Positions 1-8,649 of a DNA stretch of 15,146 bases are shown here, piece by piece; the first letter of the stretch is position 1, and every line of letters begins with the position of its first letter. This stretch comes from Treponema sp. Lineage in GTDB: Bacteria > Spirochaetota > Spirochaetia > Treponematales > Treponemataceae. The notes beneath the pieces were generated by a model. That model did not search any database. It was given only the letters and a program-made list of their open reading frames with translations, and was not told the DNA's origin. The stretch covers positions 1 through 15,146 of the forward strand of contig JAFPCT010000233.1 of assembly GCA_017390125.1 (NCBI GenBank), written 5' to 3'. A program made the translations under genes and the position numbers.

Positions 1-45
1 AAATCATCCACTATGCAATATAATGTAATCAGGCTGTTTTCAGTC

Positions 46-106
46 AAGGCATTCCTCCGTATTTTTGTTTGTAGTTATTCAAATTTTACAGAGAATGCCT
101 TTTTTT
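46..106 (+). terminator. Terminator-like hairpin from an upstream unit
   Basis: The arm AAGGCATTC at 46-54 is the exact complement of GAATGCCTT at 93-101, and the right arm runs into seven T bases at 100-106. The loop is long (about 38 bases) and AT-rich, so this is weaker than a classic compact terminator. The likely role is to end transcription from a gene left of the window, which isolates the purL promoter. A riboswitch is unlikely because the purL promoter lies downstream of it. Confidence 0.45.
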
Positions 107-137
107 GTAAATTTATTTAAAACTCGAAATTTGACCT

Positions 138-168
138 ATTACATTCGTCCTTGATTTAGGCATGTAAT
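138..168. repeat. ATTACAT/ATGTAAT inverted repeat upstream of purL
   Basis: ATTACAT at 138-144 and ATGTAAT at 162-168 are perfect inverted 7-mers separated by 17 bases. The right arm touches the first base of the purL -35 box. A further ATGTAAT is at 23-29. The position suits a repressor operator, but the motif does not match the E. coli PurR box and the region is AT-rich, so chance is possible. Confidence 0.25.
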
Positions 169-196
169 TGAAAGAAACGGTTTACTTCTTTATAAT
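168..196 (+). promoter_or_regulatory. purL promoter, leaderless arrangement
   Basis: TTGAAA at 168-173, a 17-base spacer and a perfect TATAAT at 191-196 form a near-consensus sigma70-type promoter. Only six bases (197-202) separate the -10 box from the ATG at 203, so a normal start point would fall on or next to the A of the start codon. No Shine-Dalgarno is present before the ATG. The mRNA is therefore predicted to be leaderless. Confidence 0.75.
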
Positions 197-202
197 ATAA
201 GA

Positions 203-3200
203 ATGTTTCGTTTATATGTAGAAAGAAAGCCTGGTTTTGCCAACGAGGCTGGAAGTTATTTGGCTCAGATTAAGAATTTTTTGGGAATTACTGGTGTTAC
301 TGGTGTTCGTTACTTGAATCGCTATGACGTTGAGAATGTTGGGGAGGCTGTTGGTAAAGCGGCTGCAACTAAGATTTTCAGTGAACCACAGAGCGATTTT
401 GTTTTTTATGAGAAAGTAAATTTTTCTTCTGATGACACTGTTATTGTTTGGGAATATCTGCCTGGACAGTATGATCAGCGGGCTGATAGTGCTGAGCAGT
501 GTCTTTCTTTGCTTCGTGCCGGAATGGCTTCTTCTTGCAAGGTTTTGAATGAAACACCTCGCGTTCGATGTGCTAAGATGGTAATTCTCAGCGGAAAGGT
601 TTCTGCTGATGATGTTGCTAAAATTCAGAATTATTTGATTAACCCTGTTGATTCTCGTTTGACTGACGATGACAAAATTCCTGAGACATTGGAAATGAAG
701 TCTGAGGTTCCTGATGACATTCCTGTTGTAGACGGTTTCATCGGCTGGAATGACGATGAGCTTGATGCTTACAGAAACAAGATGGGGCTTGCCATGGATC
801 TTGCGGACATTAAGTTCCTGCAGGAATACTTTGTCGGGGAAAAACGCGATCCTACTGAAACTGAAATCCGCGTTCTTGATACTTACTGGTCTGACCACTG
901 CCGTCATACTACATTCCTTACTGAGCTTAAGGATATTAAAATTGAGGACGGTCCGTACGCTTCTTTGTTCAAGAAGTCTCTGCAGAATTATACTGATATG
1001 CGTGCTGAAATGTATGCTGGCCGCAATGACAAGCCGGTTTGTCTTATGGATATGGCTGTCATTGGAATCAAGTATCTTAAGAAGCACGGAAAACTTGATA
1101 ATCTTGAAGTAAGCGAAGAAAACAACGCCTGCTCAATCTACATTGACGTTCATTATACCCGCGATAAGAGCGGTAAGCCTTGTGATGAAAAAGAAACATG
1201 GCTTTTGATGTTCAAAAACGAAACACATAACCACCCTACTGAAATTGAGCCTTTTGGTGGTGCGGCTACTTGTATTGGCGGTGCTATCCGTGACCCTCTG
1301 AGCGGTCGAAGCTGGGTATACCAGAGTATGCGTGTAACTGGTGCAGCTGATCCTACTGTTCCTTTGAATGCTACTATGAAGGGTAAGCTTCCTCAGGTAA
1401 AGATTTGCCGTGAAGCTGCTCAGGGTTTTGCTTCTTATGGTAACCAGATTGGTCTTACTACTGGCCAGGTAACTGAACTTTATCATCCTGGTTATGTTGC
1501 AAAACGAATGGAGCTTGGTGCTGTTATTGCTGCCGCTCCTCTTAATACTGTAATGCGTGAGCGTCCTGAGCCGGGTGATGTTGTCATTCTTCTTGGCGGC
1601 GGAACTGGCCGCGACGGTATTGGTGGTGCTACAGGTTCTTCGAAAGTTCATACAGAAAAATCTGTTACTGCTGCTGCTGCTGAAGTTCAGAAAGGTAACG
1701 CTGTTGAGGAACGTAAGATTCAGAGGCTTTTTCGCAACAAGGAAGTAAGTCTTATGATCCGCCGATGCAATGACTTTGGTGCCGGTGGTGTTTCTGTTGC
1801 TATTGGTGAGCTTGCTCCTGGATTGAACGTAAACCTTGATGTTGTTCCAAAGAAATATGAAGGTTTGAACGGTACTGAGCTTGCAATTTCTGAAAGTCAG
1901 GAACGAATGGCTTGTGTCGTTCGTGCCAAAGACGCTGAAAAGTTCATCGAATATGCAAAGGCTGAAAACCTGAATGCTGTTAAGGTTGCTGATGTAACTG
2001 ATACAAACCGCCTTGTGCTTACATGGCGCGGAAAGAAAATTGTTGATTTGGGACGTGAATTCCTTGATGCTGCCGGTGCACATCATGAGGCTGTTGCTTT
2101 CATTGAAAGTCCTGCTAAACAGGAAGAAAGCCCTCTTGTAAATGCTTTGGATTCTGTTAAGGCTGAGCTTGGAAAAGGCGATTTGAAGAAGGCTTGGCTT
2201 TCTAACATGAGCGACCTTGCATGTTGTTCTCAGCGTGGTTTGGGTGAGCGCTTTGACGGTTCAATCGGTTCTTCTACAGTTCTGTTCCCGTATGGTGGAA
2301 AATATCAGTGCACTCCTGAAGCAGGTATGTGTGCGAAGATTCCGGTTGTAAGTCCTTTTGAAACTTCTACTGTAAGCTTTATGGCTCACGGTTTTGATCC
2401 TCGTGTTGGCGAATGGTCTCCTTGGCATGGTGCCCAGGTTGCTGTTCTTTCCAGCCTTGCAAAAATTGCCTGCATGGGCGGTAAGCCAACTGACTGCCGC
2501 TTGAGTTTCCAGGAATTCTTTGGCCGTGCTGTAAGCGAAAAGACTTGGGGTTATCCTGCTGCAGCTCTGCTGGGTTCTATTGATGCCCAGAATGCGATGG
2601 GAACTGCTTCTATCGGCGGTAAGGATTCAATGTCAGGAACTTTTGAGCACATCAATGTTCCTCATACTCTTGTAAGCTTTGCCGTTACAAGCGATGACGT
2701 TAAGAATGTTACCAGCGGTTCATTCAAGAAAGCTGGAAACAACGTTTATCTTGTAAGCGTTCCTTATTCTGCTGAGCTTGCTCCTGATTTTGATACATTT
2801 ACTAAAAATACAAACTCCCTTTATGAAATTAATGCGGCTGGAAAAATCAGTGCCATGTATCCTGTTGGCGCCGGTGGTATTGCTGAGGCCGTTACAAAAA
2901 TGGCCATGGGTAACAGAGTGGGCGTGAAGATTGAAAAGCTTCCGTTCAGTGCTACTGCTATTGGATTCTCAAAGGATACAAAGGTTTCTGCAAAAGATTT
3001 GTTTGCTCCGTTGTACGGTTCAATCATTGTTGAATCTACTGGTGAGCTTGATGAACGCATCTTTGTTGAAGGAACTGTTACTAAGCTTGGAAAGACTGTT
3101 GCTGAACATGCCGTTCAGGTAGCTGTTACTGGCGTTGCAGAAGCTGAAATTAATCTTGCTGATGCTGAGGCTGCTTGGGAATCAAAACTTGCAGAAGTAT

Positions 3201-4165
3201 TCCCTCCAGTAAGCGGAGCTGAGGTTCAGGAATCTCTTCCTGAATTTGCAAAAGAAATTCATCCTTCATTGACAGAAGCCAGAAAGAATCCTGTCTTTGC
3301 AGCTCCAAAGGCTAAGCCTAGGGTACTTATTCCTGTTTTCCCTGGAACAAACTGTGAATTTGATATGGCCCGTGCATTCAACCTTGCCGGTGCAGAGACA
3401 AAAATTGTTGTATTTGCAAACAATACGCCTGATGCTCTTAAGAACAGTCTTGAGACATTGCAGAAAGAATTGAAGGAAACTCAGATTCTTGCTCTTGCCG
3501 GCGGTTTCAGTGCTGGTGATGAGCCTGATGGTTCTGGAAAATTCATTGCAAACGTATTGCGCGAAGGACACATTTCTGAAGAAGTTATGAATCTTTTAAA
3601 GAAGCGTGATGGTCTTGTTCTTGGTATCTGCAACGGATTCCAGGCATTGATAAAGACTGGTCTTGTTCCTTACGGTGAAATCAAGGATCCTAGCGAAGAC
3701 ATGCCGACATTGACTTTCAATAAGATCGGACGTCATATAAGCCGCGTTGTACGCACTAGAATGGTAAGTGCAATGAGTCCTTGGGCTCAGGATGCAAGTG
3801 TTGTTGATCCTAGACTTCACCTGGTTCCTATCAGCCATGGAGAAGGCCGCGTTGTAATTGCAAAGAGCTTTGCAGAAAAGCTTTTTGCAAACGGTCAGAT
3901 TTATTCTCAGTATGTTGATGAATACGGTAATCCTGCAATTACAGAGCCGGATAACCCGAACGGTTCTTTGTTTGCCATTGAAGGTATGACAAGCCCTGAC
4001 GGTCACGTACTTGGAAAGATGGGACATAGTGAGCGAACTGTAGGTATTGATTCTAATGGTGCAAGCCGCGACCTTATTATGAATATTGCAGGTGATCCTC
4101 TTACAAACGAAAGCGAAAACAGCTGTCAGAACCTGTTTGCTGCCGGCGTTCGCTATTTCAAATAA
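203..4165 (+). CDS. purL: Phosphoribosylformylglycinamidine synthase, long single-chain form
   Basis: FGAM synthase catalyses the fourth step of de novo purine synthesis: FGAR, glutamine and ATP give FGAM. The 1320-residue chain has an N-terminal PurS-like part (about 1-150), two ATP-grasp-unlike PurM/AIRS-type halves and a C-terminal class I glutaminase. Visible signatures are WSDHCRHT (229-236), NETHNHP (339-345), the glycine-rich GGGTGRDGIGG (from 465) and GGKDSM (805-810). The glutaminase triad is Cys1143 in GICNGFQ, with His1275 and Glu1277 in GHSER; HGEGR lies near 1212. The enzyme is cytoplasmic and all key residues are present. This is the one-chain enzyme with PurS, PurL and PurQ fused, resembling the Clostridia/Bacteroides-type clade rather than split systems. 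Codons are strongly biased to T endings, suggesting high expression. It heads the 203-7786 operon from a leaderless promoter. Confidence 0.97.
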   Translation: MFRLYVERKPGFANEAGSYLAQIKNFLGITGVTGVRYLNRYDVENVGEAVGKAAATKIFSEPQSDFVFYEKVNFSSDDTVIVWEYLPGQYDQRADSAEQCLSLLRAGMASSCKVLNETPRVRCAKMVILSGKVSADDVAKIQNYLINPVDSRLTDDDKIPETLEMKSEVPDDIPVVDGFIGWNDDELDAYRNKMGLAMDLADIKFLQEYFVGEKRDPTETEIRVLDTYWSDHCRHTTFLTELKDIKIEDGPYASLFKKSLQNYTDMRAEMYAGRNDKPVCLMDMAVIGIKYLKKHGKLDNLEVSEENNACSIYIDVHYTRDKSGKPCDEKETWLLMFKNETHNHPTEIEPFGGAATCIGGAIRDPLSGRSWVYQSMRVTGAADPTVPLNATMKGKLPQVKICREAAQGFASYGNQIGLTTGQVTELYHPGYVAKRMELGAVIAAAPLNTVMRERPEPGDVVILLGGGTGRDGIGGATGSSKVHTEKSVTAAAAEVQKGNAVEERKIQRLFRNKEVSLMIRRCNDFGAGGVSVAIGELAPGLNVNLDVVPKKYEGLNGTELAISESQERMACVVRAKDAEKFIEYAKAENLNAVKVADVTDTNRLVLTWRGKKIVDLGREFLDAAGAHHEAVAFIESPAKQEESPLVNALDSVKAELGKGDLKKAWLSNMSDLACCSQRGLGERFDGSIGSSTVLFPYGGKYQCTPEAGMCAKIPVVSPFETSTVSFMAHGFDPRVGEWSPWHGAQVAVLSSLAKIACMGGKPTDCRLSFQEFFGRAVSEKTWGYPAAALLGSIDAQNAMGTASIGGKDSMSGTFEHINVPHTLVSFAVTSDDVKNVTSGSFKKAGNNVYLVSVPYSAELAPDFDTFTKNTNSLYEINAAGKISAMYPVGAGGIAEAVTKMAMGNRVGVKIEKLPFSATAIGFSKDTKVSAKDLFAPLYGSIIVESTGELDERIFVEGTVTKLGKTVAEHAVQVAVTGVAEAEINLADAEAAWESKLAEVFPPVSGAEVQESLPEFAKEIHPSLTEARKNPVFAAPKAKPRVLIPVFPGTNCEFDMARAFNLAGAETKIVVFANNTPDALKNSLETLQKELKETQILALAGGFSAGDEPDGSGKFIANVLREGHISEEVMNLLKKRDGLVLGICNGFQALIKTGLVPYGEIKDPSEDMPTLTFNKIGRHISRVVRTRMVSAMSPWAQDASVVDPRLHLVPISHGEGRVVIAKSFAEKLFANGQIYSQYVDEYGNPAITEPDNPNGSLFAIEGMTSPDGHVLGKMGHSERTVGIDSNGASRDLIMNIAGDPLTNESENSCQNLFAAGVRYFK

Positions 4166-4183
4166 TAAATTAAGGAAAAAAAT

Positions 4184-5260
4184 ATGAAAAAGAATGGATT
4201 TTTAGTGTGCCTTGCAGGTGCAGTGATGGTGCTTGCTTCCTGTGGCGGAAACATTGATAAAAACGGCTGGTATACAGATTTTGATGCTGCAAAAAAAGCT
4301 GCTCAGGCAAAGAACAAGAATATTCTCCTTTTTGTTAATTCTGACAATGATGTTCCTGGTTCTTCTGTTGGTGTAAAAGCCCTTACTGAATCAGGGGAAT
4401 TTACTCTTGATCTTGAGGCTGAATATGCCTGCGTTCATTTTGCTTTTGTTGACATGATGAAGGTTATGCAGGGTGCGGACATGAATGCAACTAATGCTGA
4501 GCAGAAGGCTGCTGAAAAAGCCCGTGAAACCATGATGAAGCAGTTTGCGATTGCAGACCTGTACACTGTTCAGGAAACGCCGGCAATTGTGCTTATTTCA
4601 AAGGACGGATACTACATTACTTCTGTAACTTGTGATTACGACAGTTCTTCTCCTGCCGGCTATGCGGCTTTGGTTCGTTCAGAAGAGCCTGTTGTTACTG
4701 AATTTGTAAAGAAAGTTGTAAAAACTGAAAAAGGCAATGACAAGGCTAGGATTGGTGCTATTGATGAGCTGTACGAATCAGCTTCTGAAAACCAGCGTCT
4801 TGCAATGGTGGATTTGAGCCGAAAGCTTGTTAAGCTGGACAAAAAGAATGAGTCTGGTCTTGTTACAAAACATCTTTTTTCAATTGCAAATGCGGAAGCC
4901 TTCAATTTGATTACAAAGCATGATTTCGAGGGTGCAGTTAAGATGTATGTAAAGTATGCTGCAGACAAGAGGCTGAATCCTGTTGATTCTCAGGCTCTTT
5001 ATTTTATGGCCGCTTCTGTATGTGCAAAGAGCGGAACTTCTGACATTGACCGCATTATAGGATTTTTGAATCTTGCGATAAAGGCTGCTCCTGAAAGCGA
5101 AAGCGTTTCGAACATTCAGTCTATCATCGACAGCCTGAATGAACTTCAGGAACAGGAAGAGGCTGAAAAGCTTGCTGCCAAAGCATCTGCAGAAACAGAA
5201 AGCGAAGAAGCTGAAGTTTCTGAGAGCGCTGAACCTGCTGCTGAAGGCGGCGAGCAGTAA
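4184..5260 (+). CDS. Lipoprotein with cysteine-less thioredoxin-like domain
   Basis: This 358-residue protein begins with a lipoprotein signal: a short basic start, a hydrophobic stretch and the lipobox LASC, giving a lipidated Cys20. It should be anchored in the inner or outer membrane facing the periplasm. Residues about 28-170 resemble a thioredoxin-7/DUF255-like fold: W-Y-T-D-F followed by a KNKNILLFV strand, and a cis-proline-like TPAIVLI with Pro133. Where a CxxC would follow the first strand there is NSDNDVPGSS, so the redox centre is missing. Residues about 185-315 are helical and TPR-like. The tail from about 317 is rich in Glu and Ala and probably disordered. AAGGA at 4172-4176 is a good Shine-Dalgarno seven bases before ATG. 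It lies 18 bases after purL, so it is almost surely cotranscribed. A scaffold or chaperone role is possible; the function is unknown. Confidence 0.8.
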   Translation: MKKNGFLVCLAGAVMVLASCGGNIDKNGWYTDFDAAKKAAQAKNKNILLFVNSDNDVPGSSVGVKALTESGEFTLDLEAEYACVHFAFVDMMKVMQGADMNATNAEQKAAEKARETMMKQFAIADLYTVQETPAIVLISKDGYYITSVTCDYDSSSPAGYAALVRSEEPVVTEFVKKVVKTEKGNDKARIGAIDELYESASENQRLAMVDLSRKLVKLDKKNESGLVTKHLFSIANAEAFNLITKHDFEGAVKMYVKYAADKRLNPVDSQALYFMAASVCAKSGTSDIDRIIGFLNLAIKAAPESESVSNIQSIIDSLNELQEQEEAEKLAAKASAETESEEAEVSESAEPAAEGGEQ

Positions 5261-5262
5261 CG

Positions 5263-6519
5263 GTGGACAATGCCGTGATGACAGGACTGCTGGTTGTTTC
5301 TGTAGTCCTGATTGTGCTTTCCATGCTGTTCAGCGTTTCGGAAAGTTCTTTTCTTTCTATGAATAAGCTCCGGCTTATGATTCTACGGAAAGAAAAGAAC
5401 CGCCGTGCTGTGCGGGTTGGGAAGCTGCTTGAAAAAAAAGAACTGCTCATAAATACCCTTCTTATTGCAAATGAACTTGTAAACATTCTTTTAAGTTCTA
5501 TTGTAACTGCTGTTTCTGTAAAATTATTCGGGGCAAAAGGCGTGGGACTTGCAACCTTTGTCGTTACCCTGTGCCTCCTTATTTTCGGAGAAATTACTCC
5601 AAAATCAATTTCTACACGGAATCCGGACGGAATAGCTTATTCACTTTCTCTTTTTGTTAAAATAGTGATGTTCCTGCTGCATCCGCTGGTTGTTGTGATT
5701 ACATTCATTTCCCGGCTGATTTTGAAAATCCGCGGCATAAGCGTGGAAAAGCCCCAGCAGACATATTCCGAAGAAGACATAAAGTCTTTCATTGAGGTGG
5801 GCGAAGAAACCGGCGTGCTTGAGAACGGCGAAAAAAACATGATGAACGGCGTCTTTAAGTTCAATGACCTTGACGCTTCTGAAATCATGGTTCCGCGGAC
5901 GGCGATTGTAAGTCTTCATGATGACGCGACTTATGCAAATGTAATTGAAGCGGCCCAGCGGACCCGCCTTTCCCGTTTTCCGATTTACAGACGGGACATT
6001 GACGATATTGTGGGAATTCTTTATCTGAAGGACCTGCTTAAGACAACTCCTGAAGAATTTTCTGTGAAAAAAATAATGCGCCCGCCGCTTTTTATTCCCG
6101 GAACAAGAAAAATTTCTTCTGTTCAGCAGGTAATGCAGGAAAACCGCCAGTCAATTGCGATCATCATTGATGAATATTCCGGAACAGACGGACTTGTTAC
6201 CCAGTCGGACATTCACCGGGAAATTTTCGGAACAACCGGAAATCAGACTCCGTGGCAGGGTGAATTTGATTCTGGTGCTCTTAAAGACAAAAAAGGATTT
6301 ATGATTTCCGGGGGAACCCTTCTTATTGACCTGAAACTGCATTTTGGCATTGAGCTTGAATCTTCAATAAATGGAACTCTGGGCGGATGGATAACCGAAA
6401 AACTTGATCACCTTGCTTCTCCAGGAGAATGTGTTGAATATTCAGGGCGAATGTTCAAGGTTATGAAAGTTGAAAAAAGACGAATTACAGAAGTTTATAT
6501 AGAGGTGCAGGATGATTAA
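5263..6519 (+). CDS. CNNM/CorC-family membrane protein with CBS pair (first paralogue)
   Basis: This is a 418-residue DUF21-CBS-CorC_HlyC protein. The family contains Mg2+/Co2+ efflux proteins and proteins annotated as TlyC-type haemolysins. The membrane domain (1 to about 155) has hydrophobic segments near 6-24, 62-86, 94-110 and 128-153, with SVSESSFLS (24-32) and FGEITPKS (108-115). The cytoplasmic CBS pair spans about 205-325: IMVPRT (208-213), GILYLKDLL and IIDEYSGTDGLVTQSD (301-316), all well kept. The transporter-associated C-terminal domain is about 335-415, with GGTLLID and LGGWI. The start used is GTG at 5263, two bases after the lipoprotein stop. ATG at 5278 is an alternative, with GGTGG ten bases upstream. 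A cation-transport role fits better than haemolysis. The paralogue downstream overlaps it by eight bases. Confidence 0.9.
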   Translation: MDNAVMTGLLVVSVVLIVLSMLFSVSESSFLSMNKLRLMILRKEKNRRAVRVGKLLEKKELLINTLLIANELVNILLSSIVTAVSVKLFGAKGVGLATFVVTLCLLIFGEITPKSISTRNPDGIAYSLSLFVKIVMFLLHPLVVVITFISRLILKIRGISVEKPQQTYSEEDIKSFIEVGEETGVLENGEKNMMNGVFKFNDLDASEIMVPRTAIVSLHDDATYANVIEAAQRTRLSRFPIYRRDIDDIVGILYLKDLLKTTPEEFSVKKIMRPPLFIPGTRKISSVQQVMQENRQSIAIIIDEYSGTDGLVTQSDIHREIFGTTGNQTPWQGEFDSGALKDKKGFMISGGTLLIDLKLHFGIELESSINGTLGGWITEKLDHLASPGECVEYSGRMFKVMKVEKRRITEVYIEVQDD

Positions 6520-7786
6520 GACAACTGTGATGATTTTGATTCTGCTTCTCATTGTAAAATTCATCGCTTTTTTTGCCGGTTCGGAAACAGCTTTCCTTTC
6601 TGTGACTAAAATAAAGCTCCGGCAGCTGGTGAAGGAAAAAAAGAAGAATGCACAGACAGCTTTTTATCTGCGTGAGAATGTGGATGAACTTCTGACCATA
6701 ATTCTTATAGGCATAAATTTTTTGAATACTCTGGGCTCATCTCTTGCCACGGCCCTTGCAATTGAGCTGGCCGGAAATTCTGGCGTGGGAATAGCAACTT
6801 TTTCGTTTACGTTTCTTTCCGTTGTATTCGGCGAAATAGTGCCGAAAACTATCGCAGGCCGTTATATTGATTCTGTGGTCTGCGGTCATGCACTGCCTCT
6901 TTTGATTCTGGAAAAGGCGTTTTTCCCGCTTGTGTTTGTGTTCAGCGCCATTTCAAAGGGAATTGCCAGACTTGCAAAAAATGTGCTGAAAAATTCAGAA
7001 GAGCTGATTACAGAAGATGAGCTTAAAACTTTGATTGAAGTCGGGGAAAGGGAAGGAACTCTGGAACTTTCAGAAAAAAACATGCTGAATAAAATCTTCC
7101 AGTTCAACGACCTTCGGGTTCACGACATTATGAAGCACCGCTCTTTTGTAAAATCCGTTGGAATTGATGCTTCCCGGGAAGAGCTTATCAAGATTTTCGT
7201 TGATTCTGGAGTGAGCATGATTCCTGTATACGAAGGGTCAAAAGATTCGATTGTCGGCGTAATACACTACAAGTCGGTGCTTTTGGGAAGAAAAACTGTT
7301 AATGGCGACAAATACGTGCAGTCTGTTATGAAAAAGGTTCTGTTTGTGCCGGAAACATTTACGGCACTGGAGCTTCTTTCAAAATTCAAAAAGGAACGGA
7401 CGGAATTTGCAGTTGCATTGGACGAGCATGGTGAGCTTGCCGGAGTTGCGACTGTGGACGATATTCTTAGGGTTGTGTTCAGCAGAATGACGGATGAGGA
7501 CAATTCCTTGATCTCGCCGGAAAAGCGCATAAAATTTATTTCGAACAGGGAATTTATTGTTCCGGGCGACATGCAGCTTGAGGATATAAATGACATTTTG
7601 AAATTGAATTTGGAAAGCGAGGAATTTATGACCCTGGGAGGATGGCTTCTTGAAAAAATGGGAAATCTTCCCTCTACAGGTGAAATCTTTTACTGGCAGA
7701 ATACTCTGTTTTTGATTGAAGACCAGGCTCAGCGCAGAATACGGCAGGTGCGCATAAAATTCCGCGGCCCGAAGGCTCTGAGCTGA
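6512..7786 (+). CDS. CNNM/CorC-family membrane protein with CBS pair (second paralogue)
   Basis: This is a 424-residue protein with the same DUF21-CBS-CorC_HlyC order as the gene before it. Membrane segments lie near 5-23, 60-84, 93-108 and 126-148, with FAGSETAFLS (21-30) and FGEIVPKTI (106-114). The CBS pair covers about 205-325 and the C-terminal domain about 345-418 (LGGWLLEKMG at 375-384). It is more divergent than its partner: the usual VPRT before CBS1 is KHRS (208-211), and the CBS2 signature is DEHGELAGVATVDD (304-317). The ATG lies inside the end of the upstream gene (8-base overlap), with AGAGG at 6501-6505 as Shine-Dalgarno, so translation is probably coupled. The two products may form a heteromer; that is inference from gene order. 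It closes the operon and is convergent with the minus-strand gene 19 bases away. Confidence 0.9.
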   Translation: MIKTTVMILILLLIVKFIAFFAGSETAFLSVTKIKLRQLVKEKKKNAQTAFYLRENVDELLTIILIGINFLNTLGSSLATALAIELAGNSGVGIATFSFTFLSVVFGEIVPKTIAGRYIDSVVCGHALPLLILEKAFFPLVFVFSAISKGIARLAKNVLKNSEELITEDELKTLIEVGEREGTLELSEKNMLNKIFQFNDLRVHDIMKHRSFVKSVGIDASREELIKIFVDSGVSMIPVYEGSKDSIVGVIHYKSVLLGRKTVNGDKYVQSVMKKVLFVPETFTALELLSKFKKERTEFAVALDEHGELAGVATVDDILRVVFSRMTDEDNSLISPEKRIKFISNREFIVPGDMQLEDINDILKLNLESEEFMTLGGWLLEKMGNLPSTGEIFYWQNTLFLIEDQAQRRIRQVRIKFRGPKALS

Positions 7787-7805
7787 TAAGTTTTTTCCAT
7801 AAACA

Positions 7806-8555
7806 CTATTCTTTTAACGGATCAACATCATACAGTTTTGCAAGCTGCTTTCTGAGGGCGTCCATGTCTCTCTGATATGGAGCGGTAAATGTAAGTCGTT
7901 CGCCTGTCACAGGATGATTGAACGAGATTTTGTACGCATGAAGGGCAAGCCGGCTTAAAAGAGGCTGCTCTTCAAATTCATCGCCGCGCCATGAGCGTTT
8001 GATTTCGCTGAGCCGCACTGGTTTCTGGTTTCCGCTGTAAAGAGGGTCGCATACAATGCAGAATTTGTTTTCTGCCAGGTGAACGCGAATCTGGTGGGTT
8101 CTGCCTGTCTTTGGTTTTGCTTCGACCCATGAAAAAGGTCCGCAGGAACCTAGAAGTCTGAATTCTGTAAGGCTTGGTTTTCCGATTTTTTTGTTTACTA
8201 CAGTTCTGTGGCGGGCATCGCCGTCCGGCAGAAGGGGCAGGTCTGCTTTAAGTTCTGTCCACAGCGGATGGCCGTGAACCAGGCAGTGATAAGTCTTTTC
8301 AACCTGGCGTTCCTGAAACTGCAGGGAAAGTGCCTTGTGGGCTTCCGGGTTTCGGGCATAAATTATGATTCCTGATGTATCCTTATCAATGCGGTGAACG
8401 GCAAAGAGCTTTCCAAATTCTTTTTCTGCCTCAAGGTCAAGGCGAGGAGCTTCTGTGTCATATCGGTCTGCAGCAATAAGAAGCCCGCTGCGCTTGTTAA
8501 GCACAACAATCTGGTCATCTTGGTAAATGGTTGTATAATCAGGAGTTCTTTTCAT
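7806..8555 (-). CDS. RluA-family RNA pseudouridine synthase
   Basis: The enzyme isomerises uridine to pseudouridine in rRNA or tRNA. With the start used here it has 249 residues and no N-terminal S4 domain, as in the short RluA/TruC-like members. The catalytic motif HRIDKDTSG gives Asp57, and GRTHQIRVHL (151-160) with the following CDPLYSG are the conserved RNA- and fold-associated motifs. LHAYKISFNHPVTGE near the C-terminus is also typical. I chose ATG 8555 rather than ATG 8564, because the latter overlaps a perfect TATAAT on the minus strand (8563-8568) and would lie before the expected transcription start. Neither ATG has a Shine-Dalgarno. The exact target uridine cannot be read from sequence. 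It ends convergent with the second CNNM gene, 19 bases apart, with no clear shared terminator hairpin. Confidence 0.92.
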   Translation of the reverse strand: MKRTPDYTTIYQDDQIVVLNKRSGLLIAADRYDTEAPRLDLEAEKEFGKLFAVHRIDKDTSGIIIYARNPEAHKALSLQFQERQVEKTYHCLVHGHPLWTELKADLPLLPDGDARHRTVVNKKIGKPSLTEFRLLGSCGPFSWVEAKPKTGRTHQIRVHLAENKFCIVCDPLYSGNQKPVRLSEIKRSWRGDEFEEQPLLSRLALHAYKISFNHPVTGERLTFTAPYQRDMDALRKQLAKLYDVDPLKE

Positions 8556-8562
8556 AGGTGGC

Positions 8563-8590
8563 ATTATAGCAGAAAAGAAAAGGCTTTGAA
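8563..8590 (-). promoter_or_regulatory. Promoter of the pseudouridine synthase gene, leaderless arrangement
   Basis: Read on the minus strand, TATAAT (8568-8563) is preceded after 16 bases by TTCAAA (8590-8585), which matches four of six -35 bases. The -10 box ends seven bases before ATG 8555. The predicted start point falls at about 8556, so the transcript would start at or just before that ATG. Confidence 0.6.
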
Positions 8591-8649
8591 AATGGGGAAA
8601 AATGGCTGCTGGAAACGGCGGTCATTTTTTGTTTTATGACAGTCTTTCC

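Noticed and set aside
1..202. Purine riboswitch before purL
   Set aside because: The conserved purine-aptamer core was not found, and the strong promoter sits directly against the start codon, leaving no leader for an aptamer.
212..2086. Two long minus-strand open frames (212-1087 and 1133-2086) opposite purL
   Set aside because: They are antisense to an unmistakable purL. The gene rarely uses TTA, CTA and TCA codons, which removes stops from the reverse frame. The products are low-complexity and lack start signals.
5263..7786. Haemolysin function for the two CNNM proteins
   Set aside because: The TlyC/haemolysin label is historic for this domain set. The DUF21-CBS-CorC order supports a membrane ion-transport role, and nothing in the sequence indicates a toxin.
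7787..7805. Bidirectional terminator between the second CNNM gene and the pseudouridine synthase gene
   Set aside because: There is a T-run at 7791-7796, but no convincing GC stem precedes it.
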